Assembly (NCBI RefSeq): GCF_037975245.1
Contig: NC_092573.1
Span: 10,873,501 to 10,937,500 of the forward strand
Length of the DNA stretch: 64,000 nt
DNA from: Apostichopus japonicus
Lineage: Eukaryota > Echinodermata > Holothuroidea > Aspidochirotida > Stichopodidae
Direction of reading: 5' to 3'
In this document: positions 34,139 to 45,966 of the stretch, piece by piece
How the letters are laid out: the number at the start of each line of letters is the position of its first letter
Position numbering within the stretch: position 1 is the stretch's first letter
Notes under the pieces: model-generated
What the model was told of the DNA's origin: nothing
What the model saw: only the letters and a program-made list of their open reading frames with translations
Databases searched by the model: none
Program-made: the position numbers and the translations under genes

Positions 34139-35370
34139 GACCCATACAGCGACGTAGCCAGGAATTTGAAAGGGGGGGGGGGGAGCACTTTTTGCGATTG
34201 ATATGGATTTTCAAAGTTGTAGGCACGACTATCTGAGCGGAGCGCCACCATCGGTTGGCGCGGAGCGTACAAGAAATTTTTTGGTTTTACAAACCCCCCA
34301 GATGGCCGGAAACGGCCCTTCCCGAATGTTCATTCTGGTTCCCTGGCCTCTTGCTAACTTGAGACACCTCATTCAATATCACTTTTAAACCCAAAAAAAC
34401 AAACGAGTTAAAATAGTACGTAATTCAATAATACATAATGTATTAAAATTAGCAAGGTACACAAGGGCGGCGGAAGCACTTTTAATCTGGGGGGGGGGGC
34501 ACCGACGTCAAAGGGCACTTTGCAGAAATTCGATTGGACTGATGCAGCCTGATATTTAGTACCCTTTATAAATCTTATTGTATTATCTTATTTGCGTATA
34601 CACATCACTCTATAGTCTTTTTCGGCGGGTAGAGTGTTGAATGAAACTATCGTGCTACATACTGGTTACGCCCTGATCATATGATATCATTATCAGCAGA
34701 TTTTGTTTCCTGTTTAAATTCTTTTACATGTTCTTTTACATAATATATCAGAAAGACAAACATAGTGCTCTTTTACAAGTTTTCCAGTAGGATGATTCTT
34801 GTTTATTGTCCAATGTCTGGACTTTAATACATTTGACGAACTTAACTGATGGACAATATAAACTTTCATATTTTGTAATACAGCCAGATATGCAGTGGCC
34901 TAAAAACAAATATCGTTATCGCAGTGTATTAGCAGTGTAATAATTATTTATAGGAAGTGCGTATCACGTACGATTGCTAGCTTAGCTTCATAACATGCTG
35001 TTCGTGCAACAACTTAGGACGACTCATTGAACGAACGTTGTCGTGCATACAGTTCGTGACATTCCATAGAGTGCGGTTAGGTAGGCAATATGTATTTTAT
35101 TACGCAGTGGCCAACTGAGGCTTATGATTGGCTATAAGCTAAATTTAGCTAATTGCATCTGCCAAACTAAGTAAGTAGTTGAATCAGTAGGCGTGAATGT
35201 TACTACGATTACAATCGAGTTAACGGAGCTGACGAGTATTCAATATCAAAAGAGCACTGACAAAATACCATGCTAAAAAAACGACAGTTTAAAAAAAAAA
35301 AAATCGACACTGAAAGGGGGGGAGCGGTCGCTCCCCCTCCTCCCCCCCTGGCTACGTCCCTGGACCCATA
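34139..35370. mobile_element. hAT non-autonomous element, 1216 bp, inserted in the LINE
   Basis: The element is 34147-35362, with ends CAGCGACGTAGCCAGG and CCTGGCTACGTCCCTG: inverted, with one mismatch over 16 bases. It is flanked by the perfect 8-bp duplication gacccata (34139-34146 and 35363-35370). The interior contains the dispersed core repeat (34196-34330) and poly-G runs. A second nested-looking segment begins near 34464 (caagggcggcggaagc). There is no transposase. The LINE reading resumes on each side of it. Confidence 0.92.
34196..34330 (+). repeat. hAT-associated core repeat, copy 1
   Basis: The block reads approximately atctgagcggagcgccacca, tcggttggcgcggagcgtac, aagaaattttttgg, then an agatggccggaaacggccct segment. 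Other copies lie at 49593-49735 (+) and at 54130-54240, 55270-55440 and 56580-56690 (minus). Copy 1 is more diverged than those at 49 kb and 55 kb. Confidence 0.75.
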
Positions 35371-35925
35371 TCTCAAATAAAACTTACAATCTTACATTGC
35401 ATAATCTGGAGCTTCTTTTTTAGTGCGGGGTACCACGAGGAGTAAGGAAAATCAAAATAACACTGATATATAAGAACTGCACATAATATATCTTGCGAGT
35501 GGATCTATTCATCGAGTTGGATTGTCTATGTAAATATTGTAATCTGGCACCTGCTTTCTTTAGGATATCACAGGCTAAGGAGTCGCCTGAAAGAGTCTCA
35601 TCCAGGACAATTCCCAAGTACTTTACGGATTTAGTTGCTCAATGGGATCTCCATTACGGGAGACTGGAGGGGGGGGGATGGATTTCTTTAGCATGGTTTT
35701 AGATCCAAAGAGGATATATTCAGTCTTTCCGAGATGAAGCGAGACTTTGTTGTCATTCAACCACTCTCTGCAAGACTCTTAACTCTTTACTCTTTTTTGT
35801 TGCCGATATACGTTGCATATTTTATCGGATACAGTCAGTGCACTGTCGTCAGCATAAAGAAGTTTACAATTCACACTTATTGGCATGTCGTTAACATAGC
35901 ACGACTGACAGATTTGTGATCATTA
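35371..35925 (-). pseudogene. CR1-like LINE reverse transcriptase fragment
   Basis: Minus-strand translation gives YVNDMPISVNCKLLYADDSA, then LTVSDK: the RT catalytic block with intact YADD (near 35840-35850). Further on are LHLGKTEYILFGSK and GIVLDETLSGDSLACDILKK, then ARLQYLHRQS, which are the thumb and connection motifs of CR1/jockey-type non-LTR RTs. Frameshifts separate the blocks. The match ends just upstream of YVND at about 35905-35925, so the copy is 5' truncated, as is usual for LINEs. The rest of ORF2 lies beyond the hAT insertion at 33590-34138. Confidence 0.8.
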
Positions 35926-36720
35926 TTGCAAAATAATGTGGCCAGGAATTGAGGAACATGAATCAGTCACCCGAATGCCGGGTGGGGTGTATTGATAAGT
36001 TGTTTGTAAGCAAACATGTGTAATATACACTCTAAGTTAGAACATAGAGGACCAGTGTGTCTAAGAAGATCAATATGGAAATCCTCAAGTATAATTAGTT
36101 CACATTCAGATATAATATGGAAAAAAGTAACTTCAAAAATATCGAGAAAATTGTTATCGTCAGGTGGGCGATAGCATGTATACCGACAGTGATGGGATTA
36201 CTTTTGGGAAGGAGAAGGTCTACCCAGATTGCCTCAGATGTTATTCTTAATGTAAAGACAAACACCTCCACCCCTTCCTGTTCCTGCCACATCGTAATAT
36301 ACTGTAACCTGCGATACAAATGCTATCATGAACACTGTGCGGGATGGCGTTAAAAATGTTTTAGTTTAGTCAAATTTAGTAGAAAAATAGGATCAGGAGG
36401 GACAAAAAGTACTCATCAGTTACCCAATGAAAACAAATTGAACAATGAACATATAATCCAATGTTCGGTATGCAGGGGATCAGTTGATTTGCCCCCCTCC
36501 CCCCCCCCGTTTATTGTTATTCTAACCAAACTCAAAAACCAAAAAAAAAAACGCATGGTCATCATATCCGCGATATAGTGCATGTTAGTAAGTGGAGAGC
36601 GCTTAAAATAACATTGTGTTATTTTTGAACGCCATTCCTACAATACTTGCCTATAATATTGAGGTTTCACACTACTAACTTATGAAGTCAGAAGAAATTT
36701 CGCTAAAAGTAACTGAAATA
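35926..36720. other. No recognised gene
   Basis: AT-rich DNA with a C-rich run (36494-36509) and poly-A (36540-36550). No feature is recognised. Confidence 0.55.
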
Positions 36721-36896
<176 letters not shown>

Positions 36897-36919
36897 ATCA
36901 TTCAGATGAGAATTATTTG

Positions 36920-37050
36920 AGACTAGTGGAACACTAGTAGTTGTTACTCAGAGTGTCACACGTTGAGCGATCATCAACTGTTGTCTATACCTCGCTCTGT
37001 CCACCGGACATAGGGCACTCTGCGCCAAGATGAACGCCACCCAACCAAAC

Positions 37051-37091
<41 letters not shown>
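36920..37091. repeat. TA-linked dispersed repeat, copy 1
   Basis: The text ctcgctctgtccaccggaca, tagggcactctgcgccaaga, tgaacgccacccaaccaaac leads straight into (TA)n at 37051-37091. Copy 2 at 42481-42656 has the same order (ctctgtccactggacataga, gcactctgcgccaagatag, caaccaaccaaac, then TA). Both also share an actag-tggaacactag / tgttccactagtc segment upstream. Confidence 0.8.
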
Positions 37092-37095
<4 letters not shown>

Positions 37096-38060
37096 ATCCT
37101 AGTTCCTTCTTTCTTCCTGTTTTTCATTCTTTCTTTATTCTTCCTTGGTTTTTCCGAGTACGTGCTTGTTCTCATCAAAAACCAATCGCATTCTCGTAAG
37201 ACGAAGCTCGTTTCTAGGTCGTTTGTGCTTAATGACTTAAGGTTTAATTAATTAGCCCAAATATTGTCTACCCTTACTAGAAAATATGAGCTAGAAATAA
37301 CAACATAACATACCCCATACAATATACGTCTTAATTTGTTTTTTATCATAGGTTGCCATGGTGCTGCCACGAGTTTCTTTCTTTGCTTTCATGAATGTAT
37401 TATTTTCCCAAGACTTATTTTCGTGGGAGTTCTCGTTATCAGGAATGCGACAAAAGAATAAGAGTAACAAATGCGTCAAAATTATAGCAGTGTATATTGT
37501 TTTGTTGCTTCGTATATGTTACAGTGTGAGGGGATTTGGAAGTCTAAAAACAAGAATTGAGATCATTCGAAAGCAGATGAAAGGTACATCTAAAATAAGC
37601 GCAGAGGTTAAAGCACTTCCGTCGGGGGGGGGGGGTGGGGGACAACAACAGAGGTTTCGTTTAATTTCTATAATGATAGACCGGCTGCTTTGTCGGATTT
37701 TCTATGTTTTCTGGGTAACTTGAATACAGTTTTGATATCTATGGGAGTCGTTTTTATCTTACACTCTCTCATTCTAAAGAGTAAAGAATCACTTTTCGAG
37801 AGTGTCCTGTGTCCATGTTATATCATGCGTGATATCTATGACTTAAAATAGTCCAGCCACTTCCATTGAGGACCCTCAGTGGTGTCAAAGGTCATTTCTC
37901 AAAAACTAAACTTCAAGTTGGCATAGAAATACAAGCTTTGACTGCTTGAAGGGGGGTTTTTTTGACAGGAGATTTACATATTCAATTTAACTGTGTGCTA
38001 AATTGGTAAGGGTGGTTTGTATGTGTGTGCGTGTTTGTGTTTGTTTTGTTTTGTGACTGA
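37092..38060. other. No recognised gene
   Basis: Intergenic DNA with a poly-G run (37624-37643). The open frame 37358-37723 (+) has no recognisable domain. Confidence 0.55.
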
Positions 38061-38460
38061 GGACTTGAACAAAAGAATTCCACGTCCTCGGATGTGATTT
38101 CTAAAGAATCCGCACCAAGTCCTCGCAAGAATTCTATTGTTACGGGGTATTATTAGGGTTAGGGTACATGGATTTGAACAATGGAAAATACAATGGGTTC
38201 ATCAATCTGAATGTAAAAAACACAGCCGTGTGTGGGTGTGGGTGTGCGCGTGTGTGTGCGTTTGTTTTGCTATCTGACCGAGGACTTGAACAAAAGAATT
38301 TCAGGTCCTCGGTTGTGATTTCTAAAGAATCACCACGTCCTCGGAAGAATTCTATTGTGTGGGGTATTGTTAAGGTTAGGGTACGTGGATTTGAACAATG
38401 GAAAATACAATGGGGTCCTCGGTCTGAATGTAATACAAACATGTGTGTGCGTCTGTGTGT
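38061..38460. repeat. Tandem duplication, about 221-bp period, two copies
   Basis: The text ggacttgaacaaaagaatt starts both copies (38061 and 38282). They share tgatttctaaagaatc, tcctcg...aagaattctattgt, ggggtatt, agggttagggtac and gtggatttgaacaatggaaaa, then tacaatgggg, ending in a GTGTGT run. Each copy carries one short AGGGTTAGGGTA-type motif, which is not an array. Divergence between copies is moderate, so the duplication is not very recent. Confidence 0.88.
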
Positions 38461-41400
38461 GAGCAGGGGGAGAGAGTTGGAGTTTTACGAGATAGTCTTA
38501 TTTATGTTTTCTAGATATTAAAGGTGGGCATAAAATTAATCTCGCTGGGAACAAATGTGAATTCTTTCCACGGACCTCATTACTTATGGATAGGATATTC
38601 TTACTCCCTTGAAGAAAAACTGAAGATAAAACAAAACGTCATCATTGAAACATGTTTTTTAAATATCGGTTGAATTCTTAAGCTAAAGAAGATAAAATAT
38701 ATCCCAACACAATGGAAATATAACATTATGTGAAATACAAATTCTTTAGGCTAATGCAAATTGTTCATGTGTTAGATTCAATATCCTATCACAGGTATAG
38801 GCCCGTCATCCACTGAATTACCCGATGGTAAACGACTTCAGTTTTATAAGTAGCCTATCACAGGTCAGTGGGTCAGAGGTGGAGGTATAAATATTACAAC
38901 ATCTTTACATCGAGTAGGGGTTTTGGCGTTAGAACAGAACTAAATTCTTTAAAATTCAGCTAGGGTATACAGTATAAACTTTGAACGTTTATAAAGTTTC
39001 TTTAAAGTTAGAATAAGGTGGTTCTGAATCGACAGATGAGTTGCAGATTTAATATAGGCCTAACCTGTCGGACAGCACGTCAAAAATACGATTCTGGTCG
39101 AGTTGTCAAGTTGCGCGGGGAAACGCAGTAAACTCGACAATTGTGATAAATGCCGCCAAGATATGATAATATTATCGTAACTTTTCAACCCGACAAATAA
39201 CATATACTTTGACATCTTGCCCCAAAGTTAAGTGCAACTCAGCAACTCGACATTTTGGCAATTTTCGCCAAGATGTAACACCCTCGCCCGTCCCCCTTCA
39301 AAACCACCGTTGTTAAGACAATTAATATCATGAGCCGATGAAAAAGAATGCTTGGCACAATTTATCGTGAGATACCATGCTATGGATATTAGTGGGCCTC
39401 GCGATACTTCACTGTTCCCCCCCCCCCCTCACCCCTGGCTGACCAGTCTGTCCCTGTAAGCAAACATACAATGTTACGCCGACTTTTAATGAGTTGTAAG
39501 GGAAATTTACTTTATATTGACTTGTGTTAAAACCCCGTGATCTATGAATATATATACCAAACCGATGCTACTATGATGTATATACGAACTTCATCAATCA
39601 ATCAAAGACCGACCAATGATCAGTGAATCGACTTTATTAACTCAATTTGGAGGGTTTTTGTTACGTGTACGATTTACCATCAGATTTACGTCATATAAAT
39701 ATATTTATAGATTTTCATAAAGAGACGAATTTCATATCAGGTATATTTGTAATCATATAATGATAATAAGAATGAATTGACGTAACAAGAAATCTCGCAA
39801 AAAGGAGATCAAGATAATTTTGCATCGTCTTTTCTTATGGTTGTTTTTCTATAAGAAAAGTGCAGTCGAACCGATCAGTCAAATAATTGGTTTTGCTTCC
39901 ACTGCGACTTCGGATCTGAACGAATAATGAAATACTTCCACCTCGATTTTGTCTAGTAGATGCATGACAGATAGCAAACATTAAGTGGGACGACTCCCAA
40001 AAGTTGAATGGGTATAAGGCTTTCCGCGGATTTTTATTTACCCTTTAGTCTTGTGAAAACATTAATGAAAGATCCCCCCCCCCCCCTTATATATCTCTCT
40101 CTCTCGAAACGTTTGCTCTAGGACAGGTTTGCTGATCCGAAGAGATGGAACGGTATTTAAGTTTAAAAAGTAAATAGTATATATATAGATAGTATAAGTA
40201 TAAAGTTTGCATGTTAATGAATACTGTAGGCTTAATTCTTATATAGCTTTAGGTTTATTGCGATAATTGAAACAGTCCATTCCTTTAAATTATTTACTAT
40301 CACTTTACTGTCTGATACTCAGTTCGGACATTGACACACGCGGAAAGTGCGTGACAAAGTTCGAGTCGTTACCCGAGTCAATTTCATGTTGCAGCGGTTG
40401 AAGTGCATGCGTGCTAACTGGCTCACTCGAACGGCAAACGCGTTCGACCGATAAGTTCTAGATGCTCGGACCAGTCTGAGAAGCGTTCGAATGGTCTCAA
40501 CGCCATCTAAATGTAACTACTCGAGTCGGCCACACGTGACCAGCTCTCGATGGCATCTCAGAAGAAGAGATCTACGTAACACCCCCCACCCCACCCACCC
40601 CTGAAAAAGGAGAAGCAGAAGGGAAAAAGGGCAACTAATTGGTGTGTCTGAATGGTTACAAGGGAACAGAGTGGTGAACACTTCTAAAGGTTATAGTAGA
40701 AAGCTCCATGAATGCAGGTGAAAGTATAAACACAGGAACATTCCGGTGATTTACTTCGAACCAGACTTGTATAACGTACGAGTACAACAGCATGAGCGAG
40801 AGTACAAGTATACCATTCTTCTTGGTGTGAGTACCAGCACGAGTACAAGACTGTATGTGCTGGTATGAGTCCTTAAATCTTACATTAGTATAGTAAACTG
40901 TACAAGTTCCAAAATGGCCGGAGTATGAGTAGAAATCCACAAGTATACACGGGTACATGTGGTCAGCATATGTTACAATATTAGAACGAGTATAAACTAA
41001 CTGCCATTCTGCATTGAACACAAGATTATATAGTGTCACAGATATGACGAATTACTCGACTACATCTTTATTTGCGTTGAGAATTGTGGAGTTTGAAGAT
41101 TTCTACCTATTTGGTTCTTCTGTTCCAAACGTATACTATTTTGTTACTAGATGCGCACCGCCGGTAGTTGATGGTAGCCCTACGCACATGCGTGGTGACG
41201 AGCTCACTCGAACGGAAAAGTCCAGTAATGCCTAATACTTGCTACTAGGTGGGTGCTCACTTAGTTGATCAACAGAAGATCTCCTTGTATATAATCATTT
41301 ACTTTCCTGCACAGTGTACTGTTACCAGTCATATATAGGGACTGTAAACTATATTTGCCACTTTTTTACCAGACAGCAAGTTTGTAGTATGAGTTGCTAT

Positions 41401-41534
41401 TTTCCTTTGTGACGTAGAACGTGTCATGCTTAGCCGGATCGAGTTGTTACATTTTTGATGATGTTTAGACAAGTCGAACGCTTCTCAGCCTACTGAATCT
41501 AGCGTATCGAGCTTGCCAATCAAACGGACCTATA
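38461..41534. other. No recognised gene
   Basis: A poly-C stretch at 39417-39428, a C-rich run at 40076-40087 and (CT)n at 40095-40106 are visible. Between 40770 and 40960 the words gagtacaa / gagtatgag / agtacaag recur in a degenerate way. They make the long minus-strand open frame at 40656-41039, which I do not regard as a gene. An acccgagtcaatttc 15-mer at 40372 also occurs at about 20453. Confidence 0.55.
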
Positions 41535-41921
41535 CTCTAAACCTGGGGTGGGCAACCTACAGCCCGCGGGCAACATGTGGCCCGCCAGTGATTTTTTTGC
41601 GGCCCGTGAGATGTGTCAAGAAAAAGAAAAAAAATCAATCTATTTTACATCATCACAAAAAACGAGCTAGCCGCTTAGAATTGATCGGTTCCAATGATGC
41701 TGTCCGAGTTAGGCCTATTATCCCCATTAATTATCAACTGTACTGTATTGACATTATGTTTTTGTGAATACAGATTAAGTACACACACCTATCTTGTAAG
41801 TCTTCGGAATCAAAAGTTTGAAATCAACAGCAGGTCGTTCGGTTAGGTGCGGCCCAGTCAATTTTTCACTCCTTATATCTGGCCCATTCATTCAAAAAGG
41901 TTGCCCAACCCTGCTCTAAAC
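41535..41921. mobile_element. hAT MITE, 371 bp, GGGGTGGGCAACC ends
   Basis: The element 41543-41913 starts CTGGGGTGGGCAACC and ends GGTTGCCCAACCCTG, inverted apart from small differences. It is flanked by the perfect 8-bp duplication ctctaaac (41535-41542 and 41914-41921). The subterminal text (gcccgcgggc...tgtggcccgcc / ggcccattcattc) is of the widespread GGGCAAC-type hAT family. The interior is non-coding. Confidence 0.93.
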
Positions 41922-42480
41922 CAACAAGCTAACACAACTATAATTTCTGGAATTGGTTTGGATAGTTATTACTGATTAATTCTCAGGGATTAAATTGAGC
42001 ACGCCGTATCGAATTCTATGCCTCACAAAGGAATGATCTATTTAACCTATGCTATTTAACAATGATTTGAATATTAAATAATACACTATTAACTGTTTAG
42101 CAACGGCCTTCAATCTTGTCCTTACATTAAGTGCATTAGAGATGCATGTTACATTAAGTTATTTTCGTATCACAGTAATCCCTATGATGTATTATACTAT
42201 AGAAATGAACCGGTCTCCGCAGGATAAATTTATTTCGAATTAATAACACTATTATTCTGGAGATTACCACGGCTACTTTGAAACGAGGTATTTTATATCT
42301 GTTTGTCCATTTTGTCTATATAATCCAATGGTCTTAACTGTATAGCCTATACTCTACTTAATCCCACATATAAATATTTGCATATAGGATCCTCGTCGGG
42401 CTCGTCGGGATATTCATGGAGCATAACGTGAAGCTACCAGTTGTCTGATGATCGCTATAACGCGTGAAACTCCGAGTTAC
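41922..42480. other. No recognised gene
   Basis: AT-rich DNA. Nothing is recognised. Confidence 0.55.
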
Positions 42481-42588
42481 AACTACTATAGTGTTCCACT
42501 AGTCTCAACTAGTATCAACATATATTCCGCTCTGTCCACTGGACATAGAGCACTCTGCGCCAAGATAGACGTCAACCAACCAAACAAC

Positions 42589-42656
<68 letters not shown>
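42481..42656. repeat. TA-linked dispersed repeat, copy 2
   Basis: This is the homologue of 36920-37091, ending in (TA)n at 42589-42656 with one TG interruption. The copies differ by scattered substitutions, and the junction with the TA tract is conserved. The tract is therefore part of the repeat. Confidence 0.8.
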
Positions 42657-42659
<3 letters not shown>

Positions 42660-43410
42660 CTCTGATATAAGTTGACATTTGTACTGTTGTTGCTGACTGT
42701 TATAAAATAACATGCATTTATTTACTGAATTATTGCGATAACAGAAGAGTCATTACCTAACTCCTTATGGCGTTATATATCTTGGTATCAGTGTTAACAC
42801 ATAATGACAGCTCCCTCAAGAGGGATGGAAGTCATGTGACCGATTTAGAAGAGTCGTGTTTTTCAAGCATTTTTTGTTGTTGTTAGAAATTGATGGTTGT
42901 TCGCACTTGAGCGACGTTTTTGGAGATTGTGTATTTATTATATTAATGAGAAATTTTCAAATTGAAAATTACCTGAAGAGTACCGGTACGACATGTCATA
43001 AATATTCACGTTATTCGACGCGAACAGTGTCAAAGTATTTTGAATACAAATCATACAGTATATTTTGAGTCAGGTTCAGTGTGAAAGGTGTGCGTTGTTC
43101 CGGCTTTCTACGAAAAAGATTATGAAATCTGTAAGTCATATTCTTCGTGTGGCGTCAAATGCCACAGAAAACTGGAAAATTATTCGTATTTTTAAATGTC
43201 AAAATGTGACATATGGGTGGCACAACTTGGACATGAAACTTGGATAGAAAGCAGATTATCTAATTATAATGTGTTAAGAGATGTACGCTTGACAAACCAA
43301 AATGTAGATGCGGTAATGTTTGCAGATTTAGAAGCATAGTTTTCTTCTTATATGGTATCACGTTCAGTCGATACTAATGACCTTAAAATGGCTGTAGTCT
43401 TGTTACAGTA
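42657..43410. other. No recognised gene
   Basis: AT-rich DNA. Nothing is recognised. Confidence 0.55.
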
Positions 43411-43432
43411 TTATATATATATATATATATAG

Positions 43433-43473
<41 letters not shown>

Positions 43474-43600
43474 CTTATATATATATATATATATATATAT
43501 AGCTTATATATATATATATAGCTTATATATATATATATATATATATATAAGCTATATATATAAGCTATATATATAAGCTATATGTATATATATAAGCTCA
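43411..43600. repeat. Compound (TA)n / AGCTTATA palindromic array
   Basis: TA runs are punctuated by AGCT. The left half carries tatatagcttatatata and the right half its reverse complement tatatataagctatata. Both the whole array and its units are therefore self-complementary and can form cruciforms. The switch from tagcttata to taagctata falls near 43550. Confidence 0.93.
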
Positions 43601-44463
43601 ATGGAACGTTTCTACAAGAATTTCGTCACTTACGAACACGTGATGTTACCATAACCTCTGTAATACAGTCTGTATACCAAGAATGCGTAAAGACTATTAT
43701 CAAGGCTTTTAATGCTTGGATGGCTAAAACACTTTACCTCCTGTTTATCAGCATACTAAACTTACAAGTTTTTAGATAAGCCTGACCTTTGTGTAGGTTC
43801 CCATTTTCCAGGTTTTTCCGAATAAAGGCACTGACTAAGGAATATTAAGTCACACAATTAAATCTCTCTGGGTGTAAAAATATATTTTGAAGATAGGATT
43901 CTCTTCAAAGTTTAAAGCTTAAAGCGGCCATTTATTAGTGGCGGATCCAAGGTTTCCCAAAAAGGGAAGGTACGAGAGGCGACCTCGTTTTTTCCTTCTG
44001 TTAGACAATACTGTTAGACGATGGGATCTGTATTATACCAATCAACTTGAAGTATTTTCTGACATATATCGAAATATCGAAATATCAAAGCCAGACTGTT
44101 TGACCATAATAATATAGTGTGATTGAATAAAGCGCAGCGGATGCATTTTCTTCTCGGGACCATATTTTCATGTATTTTAGGAACGCGAAGTATGTGGTGA
44201 ATGAAAAAAATGTATCTATCGCTTTGTAGGGGCACATTTAAAGAAAAGCAGGAAAAAAATGGAACTGAATGATACGAAAATCGGATAAAAACAAAATGTG
44301 TCAGAGTAATTTTCTATGATATCTTTCTTTCGTCAAATTATTTACTTGATCAAAGCAACGGCAAATAACAATCTTTATTTTCTGCGTTATTAGTAATAAA
44401 TTGATTTTTGGATTAAATTACTTATATAAGGCACTTTTCAAAAGTTTTTCGCTTGACACTTTC
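43601..44463. other. No recognised gene; possible hAT end at 43938
   Basis: AT-rich DNA. The text TAGTGGCGGATCCAAGG at about 43937 resembles a CAGTGGCGGATCC hAT end, but no partner end was seen. Confidence 0.5.
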
Positions 44464-44670
44464 TTTGCGGTGGGGTGGGGTGGGTGGGGTGGGGTGGGGT
44501 GGGGTGGGGTGGGGTGGGGTGGGGAGGGGTGGTAGATTAGATAAAGTATGTGGCCGTAGAAGCAATAACATAACATTAAATTTGCTATTAGATATATATA
44601 TATATATATACATGTATATATATATATATATATACATATATATACATACATACATACATATACATATATA

Positions 44671-44721
<51 letters not shown>

Positions 44722-44831
44722 GGTACTACAGTTAAATAGTGGTAATACATCTAATAGCAAATTTAATGTTATGTTATTGCTCCTACGGCCACATACTTTA
44801 TCTTATCTACCACCCCACCCCATCGCAAACC
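44464..44831. mobile_element. Foldback MITE with (TA)n core
   Basis: The left arm (44464-44593) and right arm (about 44739-44831) are inverted repeats. The left arm reads tttgcggtgggg, then tagataaagtatgtggccgt, agaagcaataacataacatt and aaatttgctattagat. The right arm is the complement, with two or three substitutions. The centre is (TA)n (44594-44720). The left arm has an expanded (GGGGT)n run absent from the right. No clear target duplication was found. A diverged related copy lies at 45836-45966. Confidence 0.8.
44469..44532 (+). repeat. (GGGGT)n array
   Basis: About twelve TGGGG units appear in one arm of the foldback element, where the other arm has only about two. This is G-quadruplex-type sequence. 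It arose after the element was made, since the arms are otherwise alike. Confidence 0.92.
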
Positions 44832-45835
44832 ATTTTAAGAGTGTAACAGACAAACTATTACCTAATACCATTTCTTTCGATTTGAAAAAAGTAATCTTTA
44901 ATGAGAGACAAAAGCACTTAGCAATATACTTCGTAATTTAATAAACATTTAATTATTGCAATGAAAGTGCATAATTGTTTCGATTGCCTTTTTCTGTTTC
45001 CATTCTGTATTGGAATGTAATCATTTACGTTTTATTGTTACATATTTCGTCCTTTTTTTTTTCTTTAAGAAATACAAAGAATAAAAATTATTTTAAAATA
45101 AGTAGGACTACAGAGATGTATCAAAAGCCGTCCATTTAGATGTTCTTCTAGCCCTCTCATGTAAGAATAGATGGTTATTTTTTGAGCAGTTCTTACTGTT
45201 TGCACGTTATGAATAACTTTCCTTTCAAGAGGGTCTCCCTGTGCTATACTACTCAAGTACCGTACTCGTCAAAATCCAAAGACATCAGAACGCATAGGAA
45301 ACTTGAAGAGTTGATGAGGGCGAATTGAAATTTCATTTTCTGATTCTTAATGCTTGATGTGAAGCTATAATAATTATGGCATCGACATCCAGTTGGTAAA
45401 ATTTTGTCTTTTCTATAGGATACTGTAATGTCCCGCCTCGCCTCAGAGCACTTGTGTTGTCAGTATGAGCAGTATGAATATCATGTTTCTGTCATATAAA
45501 GGTTAGGAACTGTTTGTACTGCCCATACGGGTGTTTTGAAGCATGATATGGTAGGACAGTTAAGAGGGGTACTATTAGCATTATAAAACTGTCCCAACTG
45601 GCTTCATCGATCCTGCTATAAATACATCATGCGTTCATTATAGCTCTACACCTCTAACCGTGTCTTTGACAAGGAAAGTTTGCCGGATCTGATGTCAAAT
45701 GTGATACACCAATCTAACACATTAGCTTAATCTAATACAATGTAAATTTATCTATTGGCAATCAACGTTCAGACACAGAAGGGATAAAATCGCATCTATC
45801 CTTCAAAATAGGCTTATGTTAAGGGTCCCCACCCC
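44832..45835. other. No recognised gene
   Basis: AT-rich DNA. Nothing is recognised. Confidence 0.55.
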
Positions 45836-45966
45836 CCACTTTCAGCAAGGGTATGGTAGAGTAGATAAAGTCTGTGGCCGTAGAAGCAATGACATAACAG
45901 TAAATTTGCTATTAGATGTAATAATGTAAGTGTTGTACGTTTATATATATATATATATATATATTT
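45836..45966. mobile_element. Half-copy of the 44464 foldback family
   Basis: The text gtagagtagataaagtctgt, ggccgtagaagcaatgacat and aacagtaaatttgctattag, then atgtaataatg, matches the left arm at 44533-44593, followed by (TA)n at 45942-45965. A right arm is not visible, so this is a partial copy. Confidence 0.75.

Noticed and set aside
38150-38165. Interstitial telomere
   Set aside because: Only two TTAGGG-like words in each duplicated unit; no array.
39405-39460. hAT end near ccctggctgaccagtctgtccctg
   Set aside because: It resembles the CCTGGCTACGTCCCTG terminus, but no matching opposite end or duplication was found.
40656-41039. 127-codon minus-strand frame
   Set aside because: Overlies degenerate gagtacaag repeats. 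No recognisable family, and repetitive Tyr/Thr/Leu composition.
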